Assembly (NCBI RefSeq): GCF_002870965.1
Contig: NZ_PHSO01000004.1
Span: forward strand, 62,001-126,000
Direction: 5' to 3'
DNA: 64,000 bases
DNA from: Tsuneonella flava
GTDB taxonomy: Bacteria > Pseudomonadota > Alphaproteobacteria > Sphingomonadales > Sphingomonadaceae
This document shows positions 48,160 to 58,705 of this stretch, piece by piece. A program made the translations under genes and the position numbers. The notes below the pieces were generated by a model. It had not been told where the DNA came from and searched no databases. It worked only from the letters and a program-made list of their open reading frames with translations. Every line of letters begins with the position of its first letter. Position 1 is the first letter of the stretch.

Positions 48160-49590
48160 TTATGTGTTATCCGCCCCGGAAGTCGCGACAGCGGGATCGA
48201 TCTGATCGTCTATCCGCGCCAGCGCCTCGTCTCTTCCGAGAAGGACCAGTACGTCGAAAATTCCGGGCGACGTGGTCGTCCCCGTTAGTGCTGCGCGCAT
48301 CGGCTGCGCGAGCTTGCCGAAGCCAACATCGAGCTGCTCGGCGAGTGATTTACTAGTGGCTTCAAGAGCTTCGATTGTCCAGTCGTTTTCCCCGTGCAGC
48401 GCTTGCGATACACGGGTGAGATATGCGCGCCCATTGTTGTCAAGCAGCTTGGCTGCCTTCTCATCAATCGACAGAGGGCGGGACTTGAACAGAAACGCGG
48501 CGCCATTAGCGAGTTCATCGAGATTCTTTGCGCGAAGCTTCAACTGGGGCATCGCCTTTTCAAGAAGTGCGATATCGACCTTGCCTTGCATTCGCGGTGC
48601 GACGAGCGCGGCGAGGCGGGCGTCGTCCGCCGCGCGAATATAATGCCCGTTGAGGTTTTCCAGTTTCTTCAGATCGAAGCGAGACGGGCTCTTGCCAACG
48701 CCGTCAAGGTCGAACGCAGCAATCGCTTCTTCTCTGGTGAACTCTTCCCGGTCGCCGTGCCCCCAACCGAGGCGCAGCAGATAGTTGAACAGTGCCTCGG
48801 GAAGAATGCCGTATTCATCGCGATAGGTATCCGCGCCAAGGGCCCCGTGGCGCTTTGACATTTTGGCGCCATCGTTACCGTGGATCAGGGGAATGTGGGC
48901 GTATACCGGCTCTTCCCAGCCCATTGCGCGATAGATCGGCAACTGGCGGAAAGCATTGTTCAGATGGTCGTCTCCTCGGATCACATGGGTTACCCCCATA
49001 TCATGATCGTCAACCACCACGGCGAGCATATAGGTCGGTGTGCCGTCTGCCCGGAGGAGGACGTAGTCGTCGATCTCCGCATTTTGGACAGTTACGCGCC
49101 CTTGCACCGCGTCATCGATAACCGTTTCGCCATCTTGTGGCGTCTTCAGGCGGATAACGAACGGTGCGCCATCGGGCGCCTCTGAAGGATCGCGATCGCG
49201 CCAGCGCCCGTCATAGCGCATCGGTTGCTTGTTTGCGCGCTGTTCGGCCCGCATCGCTTCCAGCTCTTCCGGTGTGGCAAAGCATTTGTATGCGTGCCCC
49301 GATTCGAGCAGTTGGTTGGCGACTTCGGCGTGCCGCGCCGCGCGCTGAAACTGATAAGTCGTATCGCCGTCGAAATCGAGGCCAAGCCAGTCCAGCCCAT
49401 CGAGGATCGCGTCGATCGCCTCGGTCGTGCTGCGCTTGCGATCGGTATCTTCGATCCGCAACAATACTTTGCCGCCATGATGACGGGCGAAAAGCCAATT
49501 GAACAACGCTGTCCGCGCGCCACCGATATGGAGGAATCCGGTCGGCGAGGGAGCGAAGCGCGTGACAACTGCTCCGCTACTGCTTGTCAT
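48160..49590 (-). CDS. gltX: Glutamyl-tRNA synthetase
   Basis: The 476-aa class I synthetase charges tRNA-Glu. [28 protein letters not shown] holds the HIGH motif; MSKRHGALG is the KMSKS loop. The alphaproteobacterial enzyme may be discriminating or not; the sequence alone does not show it. It is divergent from comEC, whose start lies only about 30 bp away, and precedes gltA. Confidence 0.96.
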   Translation of the reverse strand: MTSSSGAVVTRFAPSPTGFLHIGGARTALFNWLFARHHGGKVLLRIEDTDRKRSTTEAIDAILDGLDWLGLDFDGDTTYQFQRAARHAEVANQLLESGHAYKCFATPEELEAMRAEQRANKQPMRYDGRWRDRDPSEAPDGAPFVIRLKTPQDGETVIDDAVQGRVTVQNAEIDDYVLLRADGTPTYMLAVVVDDHDMGVTHVIRGDDHLNNAFRQLPIYRAMGWEEPVYAHIPLIHGNDGAKMSKRHGALGADTYRDEYGILPEALFNYLLRLGWGHGDREEFTREEAIAAFDLDGVGKSPSRFDLKKLENLNGHYIRAADDARLAALVAPRMQGKVDIALLEKAMPQLKLRAKNLDELANGAAFLFKSRPLSIDEKAAKLLDNNGRAYLTRVSQALHGENDWTIEALEATSKSLAEQLDVGFGKLAQPMRAALTGTTTSPGIFDVLVLLGRDEALARIDDQIDPAVATSGADNT

Positions 49591-49619
49591 GCGACGGCGT
49601 TTCCTTATCCAAACAAATC

Positions 49620-51803
49620 ATGATCGCCCATATGGTGTCCGATGTGCCCCAGGAGAAGGGGCTGGAACCAGGGGATGCTGCATTGCAGCGTCCTTGGCGG
49701 AAGGCAGTCCAATTGTCCAGTGTGCTGGCAACAGCGAACGATTTCCTCGCTGACAGGGGGGTTGAGCGTGTGCCGTGGTTGGCCATTGTACTTGGGACAG
49801 GGATCGTGGTGTGGTTCGTTCTGGGGCAGCCGTGGCAATGGGTCGCAACCATTGCGTTTGCCCTTTTTTGTGTAGCATCCGCCAGATATTACTGGCGGGA
49901 AAGGCAAGGTCGCGAATACCTTTCTGTGGCGATTACGGGGCTGGGTATCGCGCTGGCATTGGGCGTGGCTCTCATCTGGGTTCGCTCCGAACTGGTCGGG
50001 GCCACCCCCCTTTCCCGCCCGGCAGTCGTTACCATTGACGGTCGAGTGCTGGCGCGAGAGGACCAGCCAGCACTCGACCGCACCCGGCTGACACTCGCTT
50101 ATCGCGATGCAGGCAGTGGTGCGCCGCGGAAGGTGCGCGTCAACGTGCCGACGTCGGCAATGCTGGACGACATCGAAGATGGCGCGCGGATATCGCTGCG
50201 AGCGCGCCTGATACCGCCGTCGCCGCCGCTTCTGCCCGGAAGCTACAACTTTGCGCGTACAGCGTGGTTCAACGGACTGGCCGCCACCGGATCCCTCATC
50301 GGAGAAATCGAACTGGTGGAGAAGCCGCCGCCCAGTCGGTGGGATATTGGCCGAATTCAACGCGCATTGTCGCAGCATGTACGCCATCAGGTCGACGGTT
50401 CGCCGGGCGCGATTGCGGCGACTTTCGCCAGCGGGGATCGCAGTGCCATCGGTGCCAGCGACGAAAACGCGATGCGGGATGCCGGGCTTACCCATTTGCT
50501 TTCGATCAGCGGATTGCATGTCAGTGCAGTGATGGCGGCGACCTATCTGTTGCTGATCCGCTTGCTCGCTCTGTGGCCATGGCTTGCGCTGCGGGTGCGC
50601 TTGCCGCTGGTTGCCACCTGCATCGCAGCCGGGGCAGGGGTGGGATATACCCTGCTCACAGGCGCGCAAGTGCCCACGGTGCGTAGCTGCGCGGCTGCTC
50701 TGCTGGTATTGGGCGCGATGGCGTTGGGCCGGGAGCCATTATCGCTGAGGATCGTGGCCGTCGCGGCGGTATGTGTCATGCTTTTGTGGCCCGAGACGGT
50801 TGTTGGCCCCAGTTTCCAGATGAGCTTTGCCGCAGTGGTCGCCATCGTAGCGCTGCATCGAAGCGCTCCGGTGCAGCGCTTCATGGCTCCGCGGGAGGAG
50901 GGCGTGATAAGGCGTAGTGGTCGCAGGATCACGATGCTGCTAATTACCGGGCTGGTGATCGAGATTGCCCTGATGCCCATCGTGTTGCTCCATTTCCACC
51001 GTGCCGGAATATATGGTGCGATCGCCAATGTGTTCGCCATTCCCTTGGTCACATTCATTTCCATGCCCATGATCGCGCTGGCCTTGCTGTTCGATATATT
51101 CGGGTTGGGCGCTCCGTTCTGGTGGTTGGCGGGACATTCGCTCGATTTGCTACTAGCCATCGCCCATTTCACGGCGGAGCAGCCGGGGGCGGTCAGGCTA
51201 ATGCCCCAGATGGGGGCGATCACGTTCACGCTGTTCGTTGCCGGTGGATTATGGCTGGCGCTGTGGCAAGGGCGGGTGCGGTTATACGGTCTTGTTCCGG
51301 TAGCGGCAGGGACCATTGCTTTGCTCGCGACCCCGACCCCCGATTTGTTGATAACCGCCGATGGGCGGCAGGTCGGTATCGTCGGGGAAGGGGACCGGCT
51401 GCTGCTGCTGCGCGACAGCAAGAGCGCGTTTTTGCGAGACAACCTCCTCGAAATGGCGGGCACGGAAGGCGAACCCTTGCCGCTGGATCGCTGGCCTGGT
51501 GCGCGATGCAGTCGTGAGTTCTGCACAGTCACACTCCGTCGTGGAGAGCGCGACTGGCACCTGTTGCTGGCGCGCGGCCGGACGCTGGTGGCGGAACGTG
51601 CGCTGGCTGCGGCCTGTGCGCGTTCGGATATCGTGATTGCCGACCGCTGGTTGCCGCGGTCATGCGGGCCGCAATGGATCAAGGCGGATAGGCGATTGCT
51701 GAGCCGGACAGGCGGCCTGACGATCAACCTGGAGACTGGCACAGTGACAACTGTCGCTCAGTCTCAGGGCGCGCATGGATGGTGGCCTCAGCGCAGTCGA
51801 TAG
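49620..51803 (+). CDS. comEC: ComEC/Rec2-type competence membrane protein
   Basis: About 727 aa from ATG 49620. The protein has N-terminal TM helices, a DUF4131-like soluble region (about 130-250), and the Competence domain with THLLSISGLHVSAV and GYTLLTGAQVPTVRSCAAALLVLGAMALGR, followed by TM helices and a C-terminal soluble part. ComEC forms the inner-membrane channel for incoming single-stranded DNA. The metallo-beta-lactamase domain of full-length ComEC is reduced: ADGRQVGIVGEGDRLLLLRDSKSAFLRD is present, but the HxHxDH motif is absent. The start is uncertain (TTG 49584 to TTG 49683 all possible). lexA is convergent 14 bp away. Confidence 0.88.
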   Translation: MIAHMVSDVPQEKGLEPGDAALQRPWRKAVQLSSVLATANDFLADRGVERVPWLAIVLGTGIVVWFVLGQPWQWVATIAFALFCVASARYYWRERQGREYLSVAITGLGIALALGVALIWVRSELVGATPLSRPAVVTIDGRVLAREDQPALDRTRLTLAYRDAGSGAPRKVRVNVPTSAMLDDIEDGARISLRARLIPPSPPLLPGSYNFARTAWFNGLAATGSLIGEIELVEKPPPSRWDIGRIQRALSQHVRHQVDGSPGAIAATFASGDRSAIGASDENAMRDAGLTHLLSISGLHVSAVMAATYLLLIRLLALWPWLALRVRLPLVATCIAAGAGVGYTLLTGAQVPTVRSCAAALLVLGAMALGREPLSLRIVAVAAVCVMLLWPETVVGPSFQMSFAAVVAIVALHRSAPVQRFMAPREEGVIRRSGRRITMLLITGLVIEIALMPIVLLHFHRAGIYGAIANVFAIPLVTFISMPMIALALLFDIFGLGAPFWWLAGHSLDLLLAIAHFTAEQPGAVRLMPQMGAITFTLFVAGGLWLALWQGRVRLYGLVPVAAGTIALLATPTPDLLITADGRQVGIVGEGDRLLLLRDSKSAFLRDNLLEMAGTEGEPLPLDRWPGARCSREFCTVTLRRGERDWHLLLARGRTLVAERALAAACARSDIVIADRWLPRSCGPQWIKADRRLLSRTGGLTINLETGTVTTVAQSQGAHGWWPQRSR

Positions 51804-51817
51804 CGGACTGTCCGCTA

Positions 51818-52498
51818 TCAGTGATAGCGCCGCAACAGACCCGATAGACGCCCCTGCACCACGACTTCATCGGGGCGGTAGATCTGCGGTTCGTATGCCC
51901 CATTGGCCGGATCGAGCCGGACCATTCCGTTTTCGCGCCGTAAATACTTGAGAGTCGCTTCCTCGTTACGGACGAGCGCAACGACGATTTCCCCGTCGCG
52001 GGCGGTATCCGTGCGTTTAATGAGCGCGAAATCGCCATCGAAAATGCCTGCTTCGATCATCGAATCGCCGGATACTTCCAGCGCGTAATGATCCCCCGGC
52101 CCAAGCAGTGCGGCGGGCACGGGCAGAGTGCTGTGGCTTTCCAGAGCCTCTATCGGTGCGCCTGCAGCAATCCGGCCATGTAGCGGAATTTCGATCACAT
52201 CGTTTGCCGGTTCAGGGCGGGCAGGGGCCTTGTTCAACGGTGCGAGATTGTCATTCTTCGGCTTACGTGGAACCGAAACCGAATCTTCGGGCTGCTTGAT
52301 CACTTCCAGTGCGCGCGCGCGATTGGGCAAACGGCGAATGAACCCGCGTTCTTCCAGCGCCGAGATGAGGCGGTGAACACCCGACTTGCTCTTCAGGTCG
52401 AGCGCTTCCTTCATTTCCTCGAAAGAAGGCGAGATGCCGCTTTCTTCCAGTCGGCGTTGGATGAACTGAAGCAATTCATGTTGCTTGGCGGTGAGCAT
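51818..52498 (-). CDS. lexA: LexA repressor
   Basis: The 226-aa SOS repressor has an N-terminal winged HTH ([33 protein letters not shown]) and a C-terminal S24 peptidase domain. The self-cleavage site is the Ala-Gly in [10 protein letters not shown], the nucleophile Ser in [14 protein letters not shown] and the Lys in ATLKYLRRE. The start at 52498 follows GGGAAGAACGCG; the frame extends eight codons further. Its own promoter carries a LexA box. Confidence 0.97.
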   Translation of the reverse strand: MLTAKQHELLQFIQRRLEESGISPSFEEMKEALDLKSKSGVHRLISALEERGFIRRLPNRARALEVIKQPEDSVSVPRKPKNDNLAPLNKAPARPEPANDVIEIPLHGRIAAGAPIEALESHSTLPVPAALLGPGDHYALEVSGDSMIEAGIFDGDFALIKRTDTARDGEIVVALVRNEEATLKYLRRENGMVRLDPANGAYEPQIYRPDEVVVQGRLSGLLRRYH

Positions 52499-52528
52499 CG
52501 CGTTCTTCCCATAGCGTTCCATAAATCG

Positions 52529-52543
52529 GAACGAACACGGAAC
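52529..52543 (-). promoter_or_regulatory. LexA (SOS) box of the lexA promoter
   Basis: Read on the minus strand the site is GTTC-N7-GTTC (GTTCCGTGTTCGTTC), exactly the direct-repeat SOS box of alphaproteobacteria, 31-45 bp upstream of the lexA start. It lies between lexA and moeA, showing that lexA has its own autoregulated promoter. Confidence 0.85.
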
Positions 52544-52567
52544 AATTAGGCAACCTTTTTGGCTAGG

Positions 52568-53773
52568 TCAAGCATCTCCGCCATTTTTCAGCGCCAGCAC
52601 CCGAACGCTGTCACCGTCCAGCGCCGCCGGGGCGCCAATTGGCCGCTCGATCAGCACATCGGCACTTGCCAGCGCGTGTAACGCGCTGCTGTCTCGCTCG
52701 CCAATCGTAGCCACCCCTCCGTCGGCCCAAACGCCCCGCATGAATTCCTGCCGTGCGCCGCCGACAGGCAGTGCGCCCGACAGGCGTGCCTCGATAAAGC
52801 GGGGCAGGGGATCGCCAGCCCCGGCCATCCGCCGCAAAAGCGGGAGCAGGAAGAGGTGGGCGGTGACGAATGCGGACACGGGATTGCCGGGCAAGCCCAA
52901 TACAGTGATTCCGCCCTTGCGCGCGACAAGCAGGGGTTTGCCCGGACGAATGGCCACCCGCCAGAAATCGATTGTCGCACCCCAGTCTTCCAGAGCCGCT
53001 CGCACGTGATCGTGATCGCCGACCGAAGCCCCGCCGGTTGTGACGATCACATCCGAATCCGCGGCAGCCCCCAGTGCTTCGCGGAGGGCGCTGCGGCTGT
53101 CGGAAACAGGTGGCGGCACCACAGTTCTGGCGGTCAGCCCGCTGCACATCGCGGCCAACATCGGCCCATTGCTCGCTGGCAGGGCATCGGGCCGGGTGGG
53201 ATCGGTACGGGCAGTCAATTCATCGCCCGAATCGATTACAGAGGCAATGGGCCTGCTGCCTACTTTGAGCTGCCACACACCGGCGGCCATTGCGAGCGCC
53301 AGACTTGCGGCATCGATCCGGGTTCCGCTGCTCAGGAGCATGTCGCCAGCGGTGAAGTCGAAACCCCTGCGCCGAATGTAACGATCCGTCGGGCGATCCC
53401 CTTGGGGGTCTGCAATGGCCACTGTGCCCTCGCCGACATGGGCATTTTCCTGCAACAGGATGGCATTTGCGCCCTCTGGCACATGCGCGCCGGTGGAGAT
53501 GCGAACTGCCTCTCCACGGCCCAGCGTACCGGCAAACGGATGACCGGCGGCGCTTTCGCCCACCAGTCGCCATGGGCCGCCTGTATCATCGGCCCGCATC
53601 GCATAGCCATCCATCGATGACAGGTCGGCTGCTGGCTGAGTGCGCCGGGCGACAAGCGGTTCGGCCAGATATCGCCCGCAAGCCGCAGTCGTTTCGATCG
53701 TCTCGCTGCCCAGTGGAGCGACATCCTTGAGCAAGCGCGTCTGCGCCTCGTTCAAAGGGATCGGTGACGTCAT
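52568..53773 (-). CDS. moeA: Molybdopterin molybdenumtransferase
   Basis: The 401-aa enzyme inserts molybdate into adenylylated molybdopterin. [16 protein letters not shown] near the N-terminus, [33 protein letters not shown] (MoCF core) and [19 protein letters not shown] are diagnostic. The start ATG overlaps the moaC stop (ATGA), so moaC-moeA are translationally coupled. Confidence 0.96.
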   Translation of the reverse strand: MTSPIPLNEAQTRLLKDVAPLGSETIETTAACGRYLAEPLVARRTQPAADLSSMDGYAMRADDTGGPWRLVGESAAGHPFAGTLGRGEAVRISTGAHVPEGANAILLQENAHVGEGTVAIADPQGDRPTDRYIRRRGFDFTAGDMLLSSGTRIDAASLALAMAAGVWQLKVGSRPIASVIDSGDELTARTDPTRPDALPASNGPMLAAMCSGLTARTVVPPPVSDSRSALREALGAAADSDVIVTTGGASVGDHDHVRAALEDWGATIDFWRVAIRPGKPLLVARKGGITVLGLPGNPVSAFVTAHLFLLPLLRRMAGAGDPLPRFIEARLSGALPVGGARQEFMRGVWADGGVATIGERDSSALHALASADVLIERPIGAPAALDGDSVRVLALKNGGDA

Positions 53774-54243
53774 GGCTGAGCGCGCCATGGGCCTGACTTG
53801 CCGCCATCTTTGGCGATCAGGCGGACCTGTTCGATCACCATTCCCTTATCGAGCGCCTTGGCCATGTCGTATATCGTCAACAAAGCCACGCAAGCCGCTG
53901 TCATCGCTTCCATTTCAACCCCGGTCTTGCCGGTCAGAGTTGCTGACGCCGTCACCGACAGCGCGCTCTGCTCGAATGCAAACTCGACTGTGACCGATTC
54001 CAGCGGCAACGGATGGCACAAAGGGATCAGGTCCGCCGTCTTCTTCGCTGCCATGATCCCGGCGATGCGCGCCGCGGCCAGAACATCGCCCTTCGGCGCA
54101 TCCCCATCGCGGATAGCCGCCAGCGCCATCTCCGACATCGTGATCCGACCTGAAGCGATGGCCTTGCGCGCGGTTTCCGGCTTGCTGCCAACGTCCACGA
54201 TTCGGGCCGCGCCGTCGGCATTCAGGTGAGTCAGACGTGTCAT
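53770..54243 (-). CDS. moaC: Cyclic pyranopterin monophosphate synthase
   Basis: The 157-aa enzyme converts the MoaA product into cyclic pyranopterin monophosphate. [22 protein letters not shown] and [31 protein letters not shown] are the family signatures. The start MTRLTHLN is fixed by AAGGAGTTGGCA before ATG 54243. It follows trpC on the same strand after a gap of 188 bp. Confidence 0.96.
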   Translation of the reverse strand: MTRLTHLNADGAARIVDVGSKPETARKAIASGRITMSEMALAAIRDGDAPKGDVLAAARIAGIMAAKKTADLIPLCHPLPLESVTVEFAFEQSALSVTASATLTGKTGVEMEAMTAACVALLTIYDMAKALDKGMVIEQVRLIAKDGGKSGPWRAQP

Positions 54244-54305
54244 TGCCAACTCCTTGATAATGCTGGATCAGGGCGGAGACATGGACCACATGTTACACTG
54301 TCCAG

Positions 54306-54349
54306 AAGAAGAAAAATCCACCCGCCCAATTCGCCGTCAAAAACAGGTG
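54306..54349 (-). terminator. Possible terminator between trpC and moaC
   Basis: On the minus strand a 6-bp stem with one G-U pair (arms 54344-54349 and 54319-54324) is followed by GATTTTTCTTCTT. It could end the trp transcript before moaC. The rest of 54244-54431 shows nothing else. Confidence 0.4.
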
Positions 54350-54431
54350 TCGAAAACGAGGGAGCGAGATGGGCCATAGCCGCTTTCTGCCACAGTCAGG
54401 GCAGGTAGGACAGAGGTGCGGCCCGCTGCTG

Positions 54432-55220
54432 TTATCCTTCCAGCAGAGCGCGGGTCGCGCCCTCGACGTTGGCTTGCCGCATCAGGCTTTCGCCCACCAG
54501 AAATGTGCGGACGTTGCACCGTGCGAGCCGTTCGATATCGGCATGGGTATTGATCCCGCTTTCCCCGACCAGCAATGCTCCCTCCGGCGCAAGCGGAGCG
54601 AGTTGTTCTGTGGTGGCAAGATCGGTGCGGAACGTCTTGAGATTTCGGTTGTTCACACCGATCAGGCGGGATTGCAGACGCGCGGCCCGCTCCATTTCTC
54701 CCTGATCGTGCACTTCGACCAGCACGTCCATTCCGCGCTCAATCGCCGCAGCTTCGATTTCCGCCATCAAGCTATCGTCGAGCGCGGCGACGATAATCAG
54801 GATGGCATCGGCCCCGATCGAACGCGCTTCGGCCACCTGCCAGGGATCGACCATGAAGTCCTTGCGTAGCACCGGCAGCGAGCAAGCGCGGCGCGCATCG
54901 GCAAGGTAATCCTCGTGTCCCTGAAAATAGGGGGCATCGGTCAAAACCGAGAGGCACGCAGCGCCCCCGGCCTGATAGGCAGCCGCGTGTTCAGCAGGGC
55001 GAAAATCGGGGCGGATCAGGCCCTTGGAGGGCGATGCTTTCTTGATTTCCGCAATCAGCGCGTAACCGTTTGCCGCTTTGCGTTCGAGCGCATTGCGAAA
55101 ACCGCGCGGCGCGGATTGATCGCGGGCGGTGCGGTCGAGGTCGTCGATAGTGGCCAGCGCTTTGCGCGCGGCAACTTCCTCTCGCTTGGTAGCGCAGATT
55201 TCGGCGAGTTTATCGGTCAT
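54432..55220 (-). CDS. trpC: Indole-3-glycerol-phosphate synthase
   Basis: The 262-aa TIM-barrel enzyme makes indole-3-glycerol phosphate. [39 protein letters not shown] and [15 protein letters not shown] are typical. The start [16 protein letters not shown] gives the family length; the frame runs 48 codons further without similarity. No fused TrpF. It follows trpD by 28 bp. Confidence 0.96.
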   Translation of the reverse strand: MTDKLAEICATKREEVAARKALATIDDLDRTARDQSAPRGFRNALERKAANGYALIAEIKKASPSKGLIRPDFRPAEHAAAYQAGGAACLSVLTDAPYFQGHEDYLADARRACSLPVLRKDFMVDPWQVAEARSIGADAILIIVAALDDSLMAEIEAAAIERGMDVLVEVHDQGEMERAARLQSRLIGVNNRNLKTFRTDLATTEQLAPLAPEGALLVGESGINTHADIERLARCNVRTFLVGESLMRQANVEGATRALLEG

Positions 55221-55248
55221 GGCTGGCTGGTCCGTTTGCAGGGGGGCG

Positions 55249-56241
55249 CTATCGCGCCATTTCGATCCAGCGATCAAGCAAAGCACCCGCTTTGCCGGAA
55301 TCGAGCGATTCCGCCGCCATCGCAGCGCCTTCGACATAGTCCGCCGATTTGTCCGCAACCACAAAACAGGCTGCCGCGTTCAGCAGCACGGCATCGCGAT
55401 AGGGGCCGGGCGTTCCCATCAACAGCGCCCGCAGCGCCTTGGCATTATGGGCTGCATCGCCGCCGCGGATCGCTTCGATGGGGGCGTGGGGCAGGTTTGC
55501 CTGGGTGGCATCGACCCGCCGCATCTCGAAATCGTTACCTTGCACTACGGCCACTTCGTTGCCGCCTGCCAGGCTCAGTTCGTCCAGCCCTTCGTCGCCC
55601 GACACGATCATCGCGCATTTGGTGCCAAGATGGGCCAGTGCCTCGGCATAAATCGGAACATAAGCAGGGCGGGCAATCCCGATGAGCTGTCCCTGCACTC
55701 CGGCAGGATTGGATAGCGGCCCCATCAGGTTGAAAATAGTGCGCCGGGCAAGCCGCTGGCGGATCGGTTGGATACGCGCCATCGCCGGATGATGATTTTT
55801 CGCGAACAGGAAGCAAATGCCCAGTTCGCTCAATGTCTTTTCAGCGGTTCTTCCCGCTGCGTCCATATCGAGCCCGAGTTGTTCCAGCGTATCGGCGGCC
55901 CCGGCTTTGCTACTGGCGGCGCGATTGCCATGCTTGGCCACTGGCACACCTGCTGCGGCGACCACCAGGCTGACAGCAGTCGACACATTGAGCGTGTGGT
56001 GCCCGTCGCCGCCCGTGCCGCAGCAGTCGATGGCATCGGCAGGCGCGTTGATCGGGATCAGCCGAGAGCGCAATGCGCGCGCGGCCCCGGCGATTTCGGC
56101 AGCGGTTTCGCCCCGGTCAGACAGCGCGCACAGGAAACGGGCGATTTCGTCTTCACTCGTCTCACCGTCGAGCACCCATCCGAAGACCTCTTCGGCTTCG
56201 CTTTCGCTCAGGTGCGGTTCGGCCTGCGGCAGCGTTCTCAT
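55249..56241 (-). CDS. trpD: Anthranilate phosphoribosyltransferase
   Basis: The 330-aa enzyme attaches phosphoribose to anthranilate. The PRPP/anthranilate site is in [52 protein letters not shown], and [20 protein letters not shown] follows. ATG 56241 overlaps the trpG stop (ATGA). Confidence 0.97.
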   Translation of the reverse strand: MRTLPQAEPHLSESEAEEVFGWVLDGETSEDEIARFLCALSDRGETAAEIAGAARALRSRLIPINAPADAIDCCGTGGDGHHTLNVSTAVSLVVAAAGVPVAKHGNRAASSKAGAADTLEQLGLDMDAAGRTAEKTLSELGICFLFAKNHHPAMARIQPIRQRLARRTIFNLMGPLSNPAGVQGQLIGIARPAYVPIYAEALAHLGTKCAMIVSGDEGLDELSLAGGNEVAVVQGNDFEMRRVDATQANLPHAPIEAIRGGDAAHNAKALRALLMGTPGPYRDAVLLNAAACFVVADKSADYVEGAAMAAESLDSGKAGALLDRWIEMAR

Positions 56242-56822
56242 GCCAGTTTCTCCATCGGAATGCCGCACAGAGTCACGAAATTGGCCAGCATGGCGTGGCC
56301 GTGTTCGGTCGCGATGCTTTCCGGGTGGAACTGCACCCCGTGGATCGGCAGGTTTTCGTGGCGGAAACCCATGACATGGGTATCGTCGCTGGTCGCGTTG
56401 ACCTTCAGCACTGCTGGAATATCTTCCACCACCAGCGAGTGATAGCGCGTGGCCGTGAAGGGGGAGGGTATCCCTGCAAACATGCCGGTGCCATCATGGC
56501 TGACAGGCGACGTCTTGCCGTGCATCAACCCCCCGCGCACGACGCGACCGCCAAAATACTGCCCAATCGACTGATGGCCAAGGCATACGCCCAGCAAGGG
56601 CTTCGCCGCGTCGGCACAGGCCGCCACCAGATCAAGGCTGATGCCTGCTTCGTTTGGTGTGCATGGGCCGGGCGAAATCAGAAATCCGCTTGCGCCTGTT
56701 GCGATTGCTTCTGCCGCAGTCAGCGCATCGTTGCGTTCCACCCGCACCGGGGCGCCCAGTTCCATCAGATAATGGACCAGGTTCCAGGTGAAGCTATCGT
56801 AGTTATCGATGACAAGGATCAT
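56238..56822 (-). CDS. trpG: Anthranilate synthase glutaminase subunit
   Basis: The 194-aa class I glutamine amidotransferase starts [19 protein letters not shown]. The catalytic triad is Cys in [14 protein letters not shown] and His-Glu in [14 protein letters not shown]. The oxyanion strand [11 protein letters not shown] is present. It supplies ammonia to TrpE; it may also serve aminodeoxychorismate synthase (PabA role). Upstream on the same strand is the proline iminopeptidase gene, 54 bp away. Confidence 0.96.
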   Translation of the reverse strand: MILVIDNYDSFTWNLVHYLMELGAPVRVERNDALTAAEAIATGASGFLISPGPCTPNEAGISLDLVAACADAAKPLLGVCLGHQSIGQYFGGRVVRGGLMHGKTSPVSHDGTGMFAGIPSPFTATRYHSLVVEDIPAVLKVNATSDDTHVMGFRHENLPIHGVQFHPESIATEHGHAMLANFVTLCGIPMEKLA

Positions 56823-56876
56823 ATCGGACGATCCCTTGGCGCGTTGTTTGGCGGGGGGCAAGCCCTGCCGGGCCTG

Positions 56877-57833
56877 TCAGCTCTTCCCCGCAAACCGGTC
56901 GGTGGCCTGCACCAGCCCATCGGTGATGCCGGGTTCGGAGAACAAGTGGCTTGCGTCGGGCACGATTTGCAAGTCGACCTCCGGCCATGCCTGCTTGAGC
57001 GCCCACGCCGCGGCCGGCGGAGTGCAGCAGTCGTGCCGCCCCTGAACGATCACACCGGGAATGCCGCGAAGCTTCGCCGCCCCATCGAGCAATTGCCCCG
57101 GTTCGAGCCAGCAATGGTGGCGGAAATAGTGATTCTCGATCCGCGCACAGGCAACCGCGTGTGCTTCGTCGGTAAAGTCGGCCAGCATTTCGGGATCGGG
57201 CAGCAGGGTAACGGTAACACCTTCCCACCGGCTCCATGCCTTGGCGGCGGCAACGCGGGTGTCATGATCGTCGGCTGTCAGCAACTCACCGTATGCGGCC
57301 AGCAAATCGCCCCGGCGGTCTTCCGCGATATGGTTACGAAAAGCGTCCCACTCTTCCGGGTAGATTTCGCTGGCGCCGTAACGGTACAACCAGTCGTATT
57401 CATCCTGTCCGCCAAGGAAGATACCCCGCAGCACCAGTTCGGTGGTCCTGTCGGGATGGTGTTCGGCATAGGCGAGCGACAGCGTTGAGCCCCAGCTTCC
57501 GCCGAACACCATCCACTTTTCATGTCCGCACATTTCGCGCAGCCGCTCTATGTCGCTTACCAGATCCCAGGTGGTGTTGTGATCGAGGCTGGCGAACGGA
57601 GTCGAACGCCCGCAGCCGCGTTGGTCGAACAACAGAATATCGTACAACGCAGGATCGAACTGCCGACGATGATCGGGGCTGCACCCGCCGCCAGGCCCGC
57701 CGTGGAGGAACACCACCGGCTTCGCGCCCGGAGTGCCGCAGCGCTCCCAATAGAGAGAATGACCGTGGCCGACATCGATCATCCCGCTTTCGTAAGGTTC
57801 GATCGGTGGATAGAGCGTGCGGCGTTCGGTCAT
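56877..57833 (-). CDS. pip: Proline iminopeptidase
   Basis: The 318-aa alpha/beta-hydrolase cleaves N-terminal proline. VVFLHGGPGGGCSPDHRRQFDP is the oxyanion region, FGGSWGSTLSLAYAEHHPD the nucleophile elbow (Ser in GGSWGS), with Asp in QGRHDCCTPP and His in DASHLF. AGGAGGTTATC gives a strong ribosome site for ATG 57833. It lies between trpE and trpG, which is not where an anthranilate operon usually carries a peptidase. Confidence 0.93.
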   Translation of the reverse strand: MTERRTLYPPIEPYESGMIDVGHGHSLYWERCGTPGAKPVVFLHGGPGGGCSPDHRRQFDPALYDILLFDQRGCGRSTPFASLDHNTTWDLVSDIERLREMCGHEKWMVFGGSWGSTLSLAYAEHHPDRTTELVLRGIFLGGQDEYDWLYRYGASEIYPEEWDAFRNHIAEDRRGDLLAAYGELLTADDHDTRVAAAKAWSRWEGVTVTLLPDPEMLADFTDEAHAVACARIENHYFRHHCWLEPGQLLDGAAKLRGIPGVIVQGRHDCCTPPAAAWALKQAWPEVDLQIVPDASHLFSEPGITDGLVQATDRFAGKS

Positions 57834-57853
57834 GATAACCTCCTGATCGGTAG

Positions 57854-58705
57854 TTACTTTTCGCTTACCACCACGATGGGGCCAAGCGGGCCTCGGCTGT
57901 CCATGCGCCCGGTTGCGGGATCCCACAAGGCCGAGACTCCGCCATCGAGATAGAGGGCCTCCTGCGCCTTCACCACATCGCGATAATAGCGCGCCAGTTT
58001 GCCGAAGCTGATGGCTTCGTCGGAAATCACGAAATGGGCGCGGCCCTGCGGATCGATACCGACCCCGTTTCGCACTGTGCGGCTTGGCCCGTCTTCGGTG
58101 ATTTCGGGATGGAGTTTGCCGCGGATCAACAGCATCGGGCCACTCTGTGTGCCAAAATCAGGGCGGTCCGCAACGCTGTGATAGAAATCGTTGCTCGTGC
58201 GGATATGCCAGTCGCCTTTGCCGCCATAGAAAACGCCGTTGGGCTGCATATGGAAGTTGCCGGGGCCATCGTTGCGGTTGAGCTCCTTCAACCGGTCGCC
58301 GCCCTGCACATAATATCCGATGGGCTTGCCTTCACCATCGAACATGCCTGCGTTCATCGCGAACAGAACAGGCGGTGCATCATCCGAACGCTTCGCTGCC
58401 AGTTGGGCGAAGCCACGGTAAGGTGCGCCATCCCTGGGGCCTAGCACCAGTGCGATGCGATGCTTTGCCGGATCGGCAATGCAGTCCGTCAGTTTGGCAC
58501 CATCGAACGTAACCTGCTTACAAGCGGACGCGACACTCTCGGTCGGCGTCGGACTGGGCGCATCGCTGGCCTTGTCCTTGCCCGTGGGGAGGGCCTTGCC
58601 TCCACCGTTCGGCCCAATGGCCATCCGTTCGACGGGCTCGCCCGCCTGTTGCGCCCCACATGCAGCCAGTGCGAACAGCAAAGCCAGTGGCAGTGCGCGT
58701 TTCAC
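57854..58705 (-). CDS. NAGPA-like phosphodiester glycosidase family lipoprotein
   Basis: The 283-aa product begins with a lipoprotein signal (LLFALAACGA; predicted lipid Cys16) and a Pro/Lys-rich linker, then a domain of the DUF2233/NAGPA type (LFAMNAGMFDGEGKPIGYYVQGGDRLKELN, NGVFYGGKGDWHI, SGPMLLIRGKLHP, and YLDGGVSALWDP). Related proteins hydrolyse sugar phosphodiesters; the substrate here is unknown. Translation starts at GTG 58705, overlapping the trpE stop (GTGA). Confidence 0.85.
   Translation of the reverse strand: MKRALPLALLFALAACGAQQAGEPVERMAIGPNGGGKALPTGKDKASDAPSPTPTESVASACKQVTFDGAKLTDCIADPAKHRIALVLGPRDGAPYRGFAQLAAKRSDDAPPVLFAMNAGMFDGEGKPIGYYVQGGDRLKELNRNDGPGNFHMQPNGVFYGGKGDWHIRTSNDFYHSVADRPDFGTQSGPMLLIRGKLHPEITEDGPSRTVRNGVGIDPQGRAHFVISDEAISFGKLARYYRDVVKAQEALYLDGGVSALWDPATGRMDSRGPLGPIVVVSEK

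Noticed and set aside
56073-57488. 471-codon plus-strand open frame opposite trpD, trpG and pip
   Set aside because: It spans three certain genes on the other strand; the product is Arg-rich with no motif.
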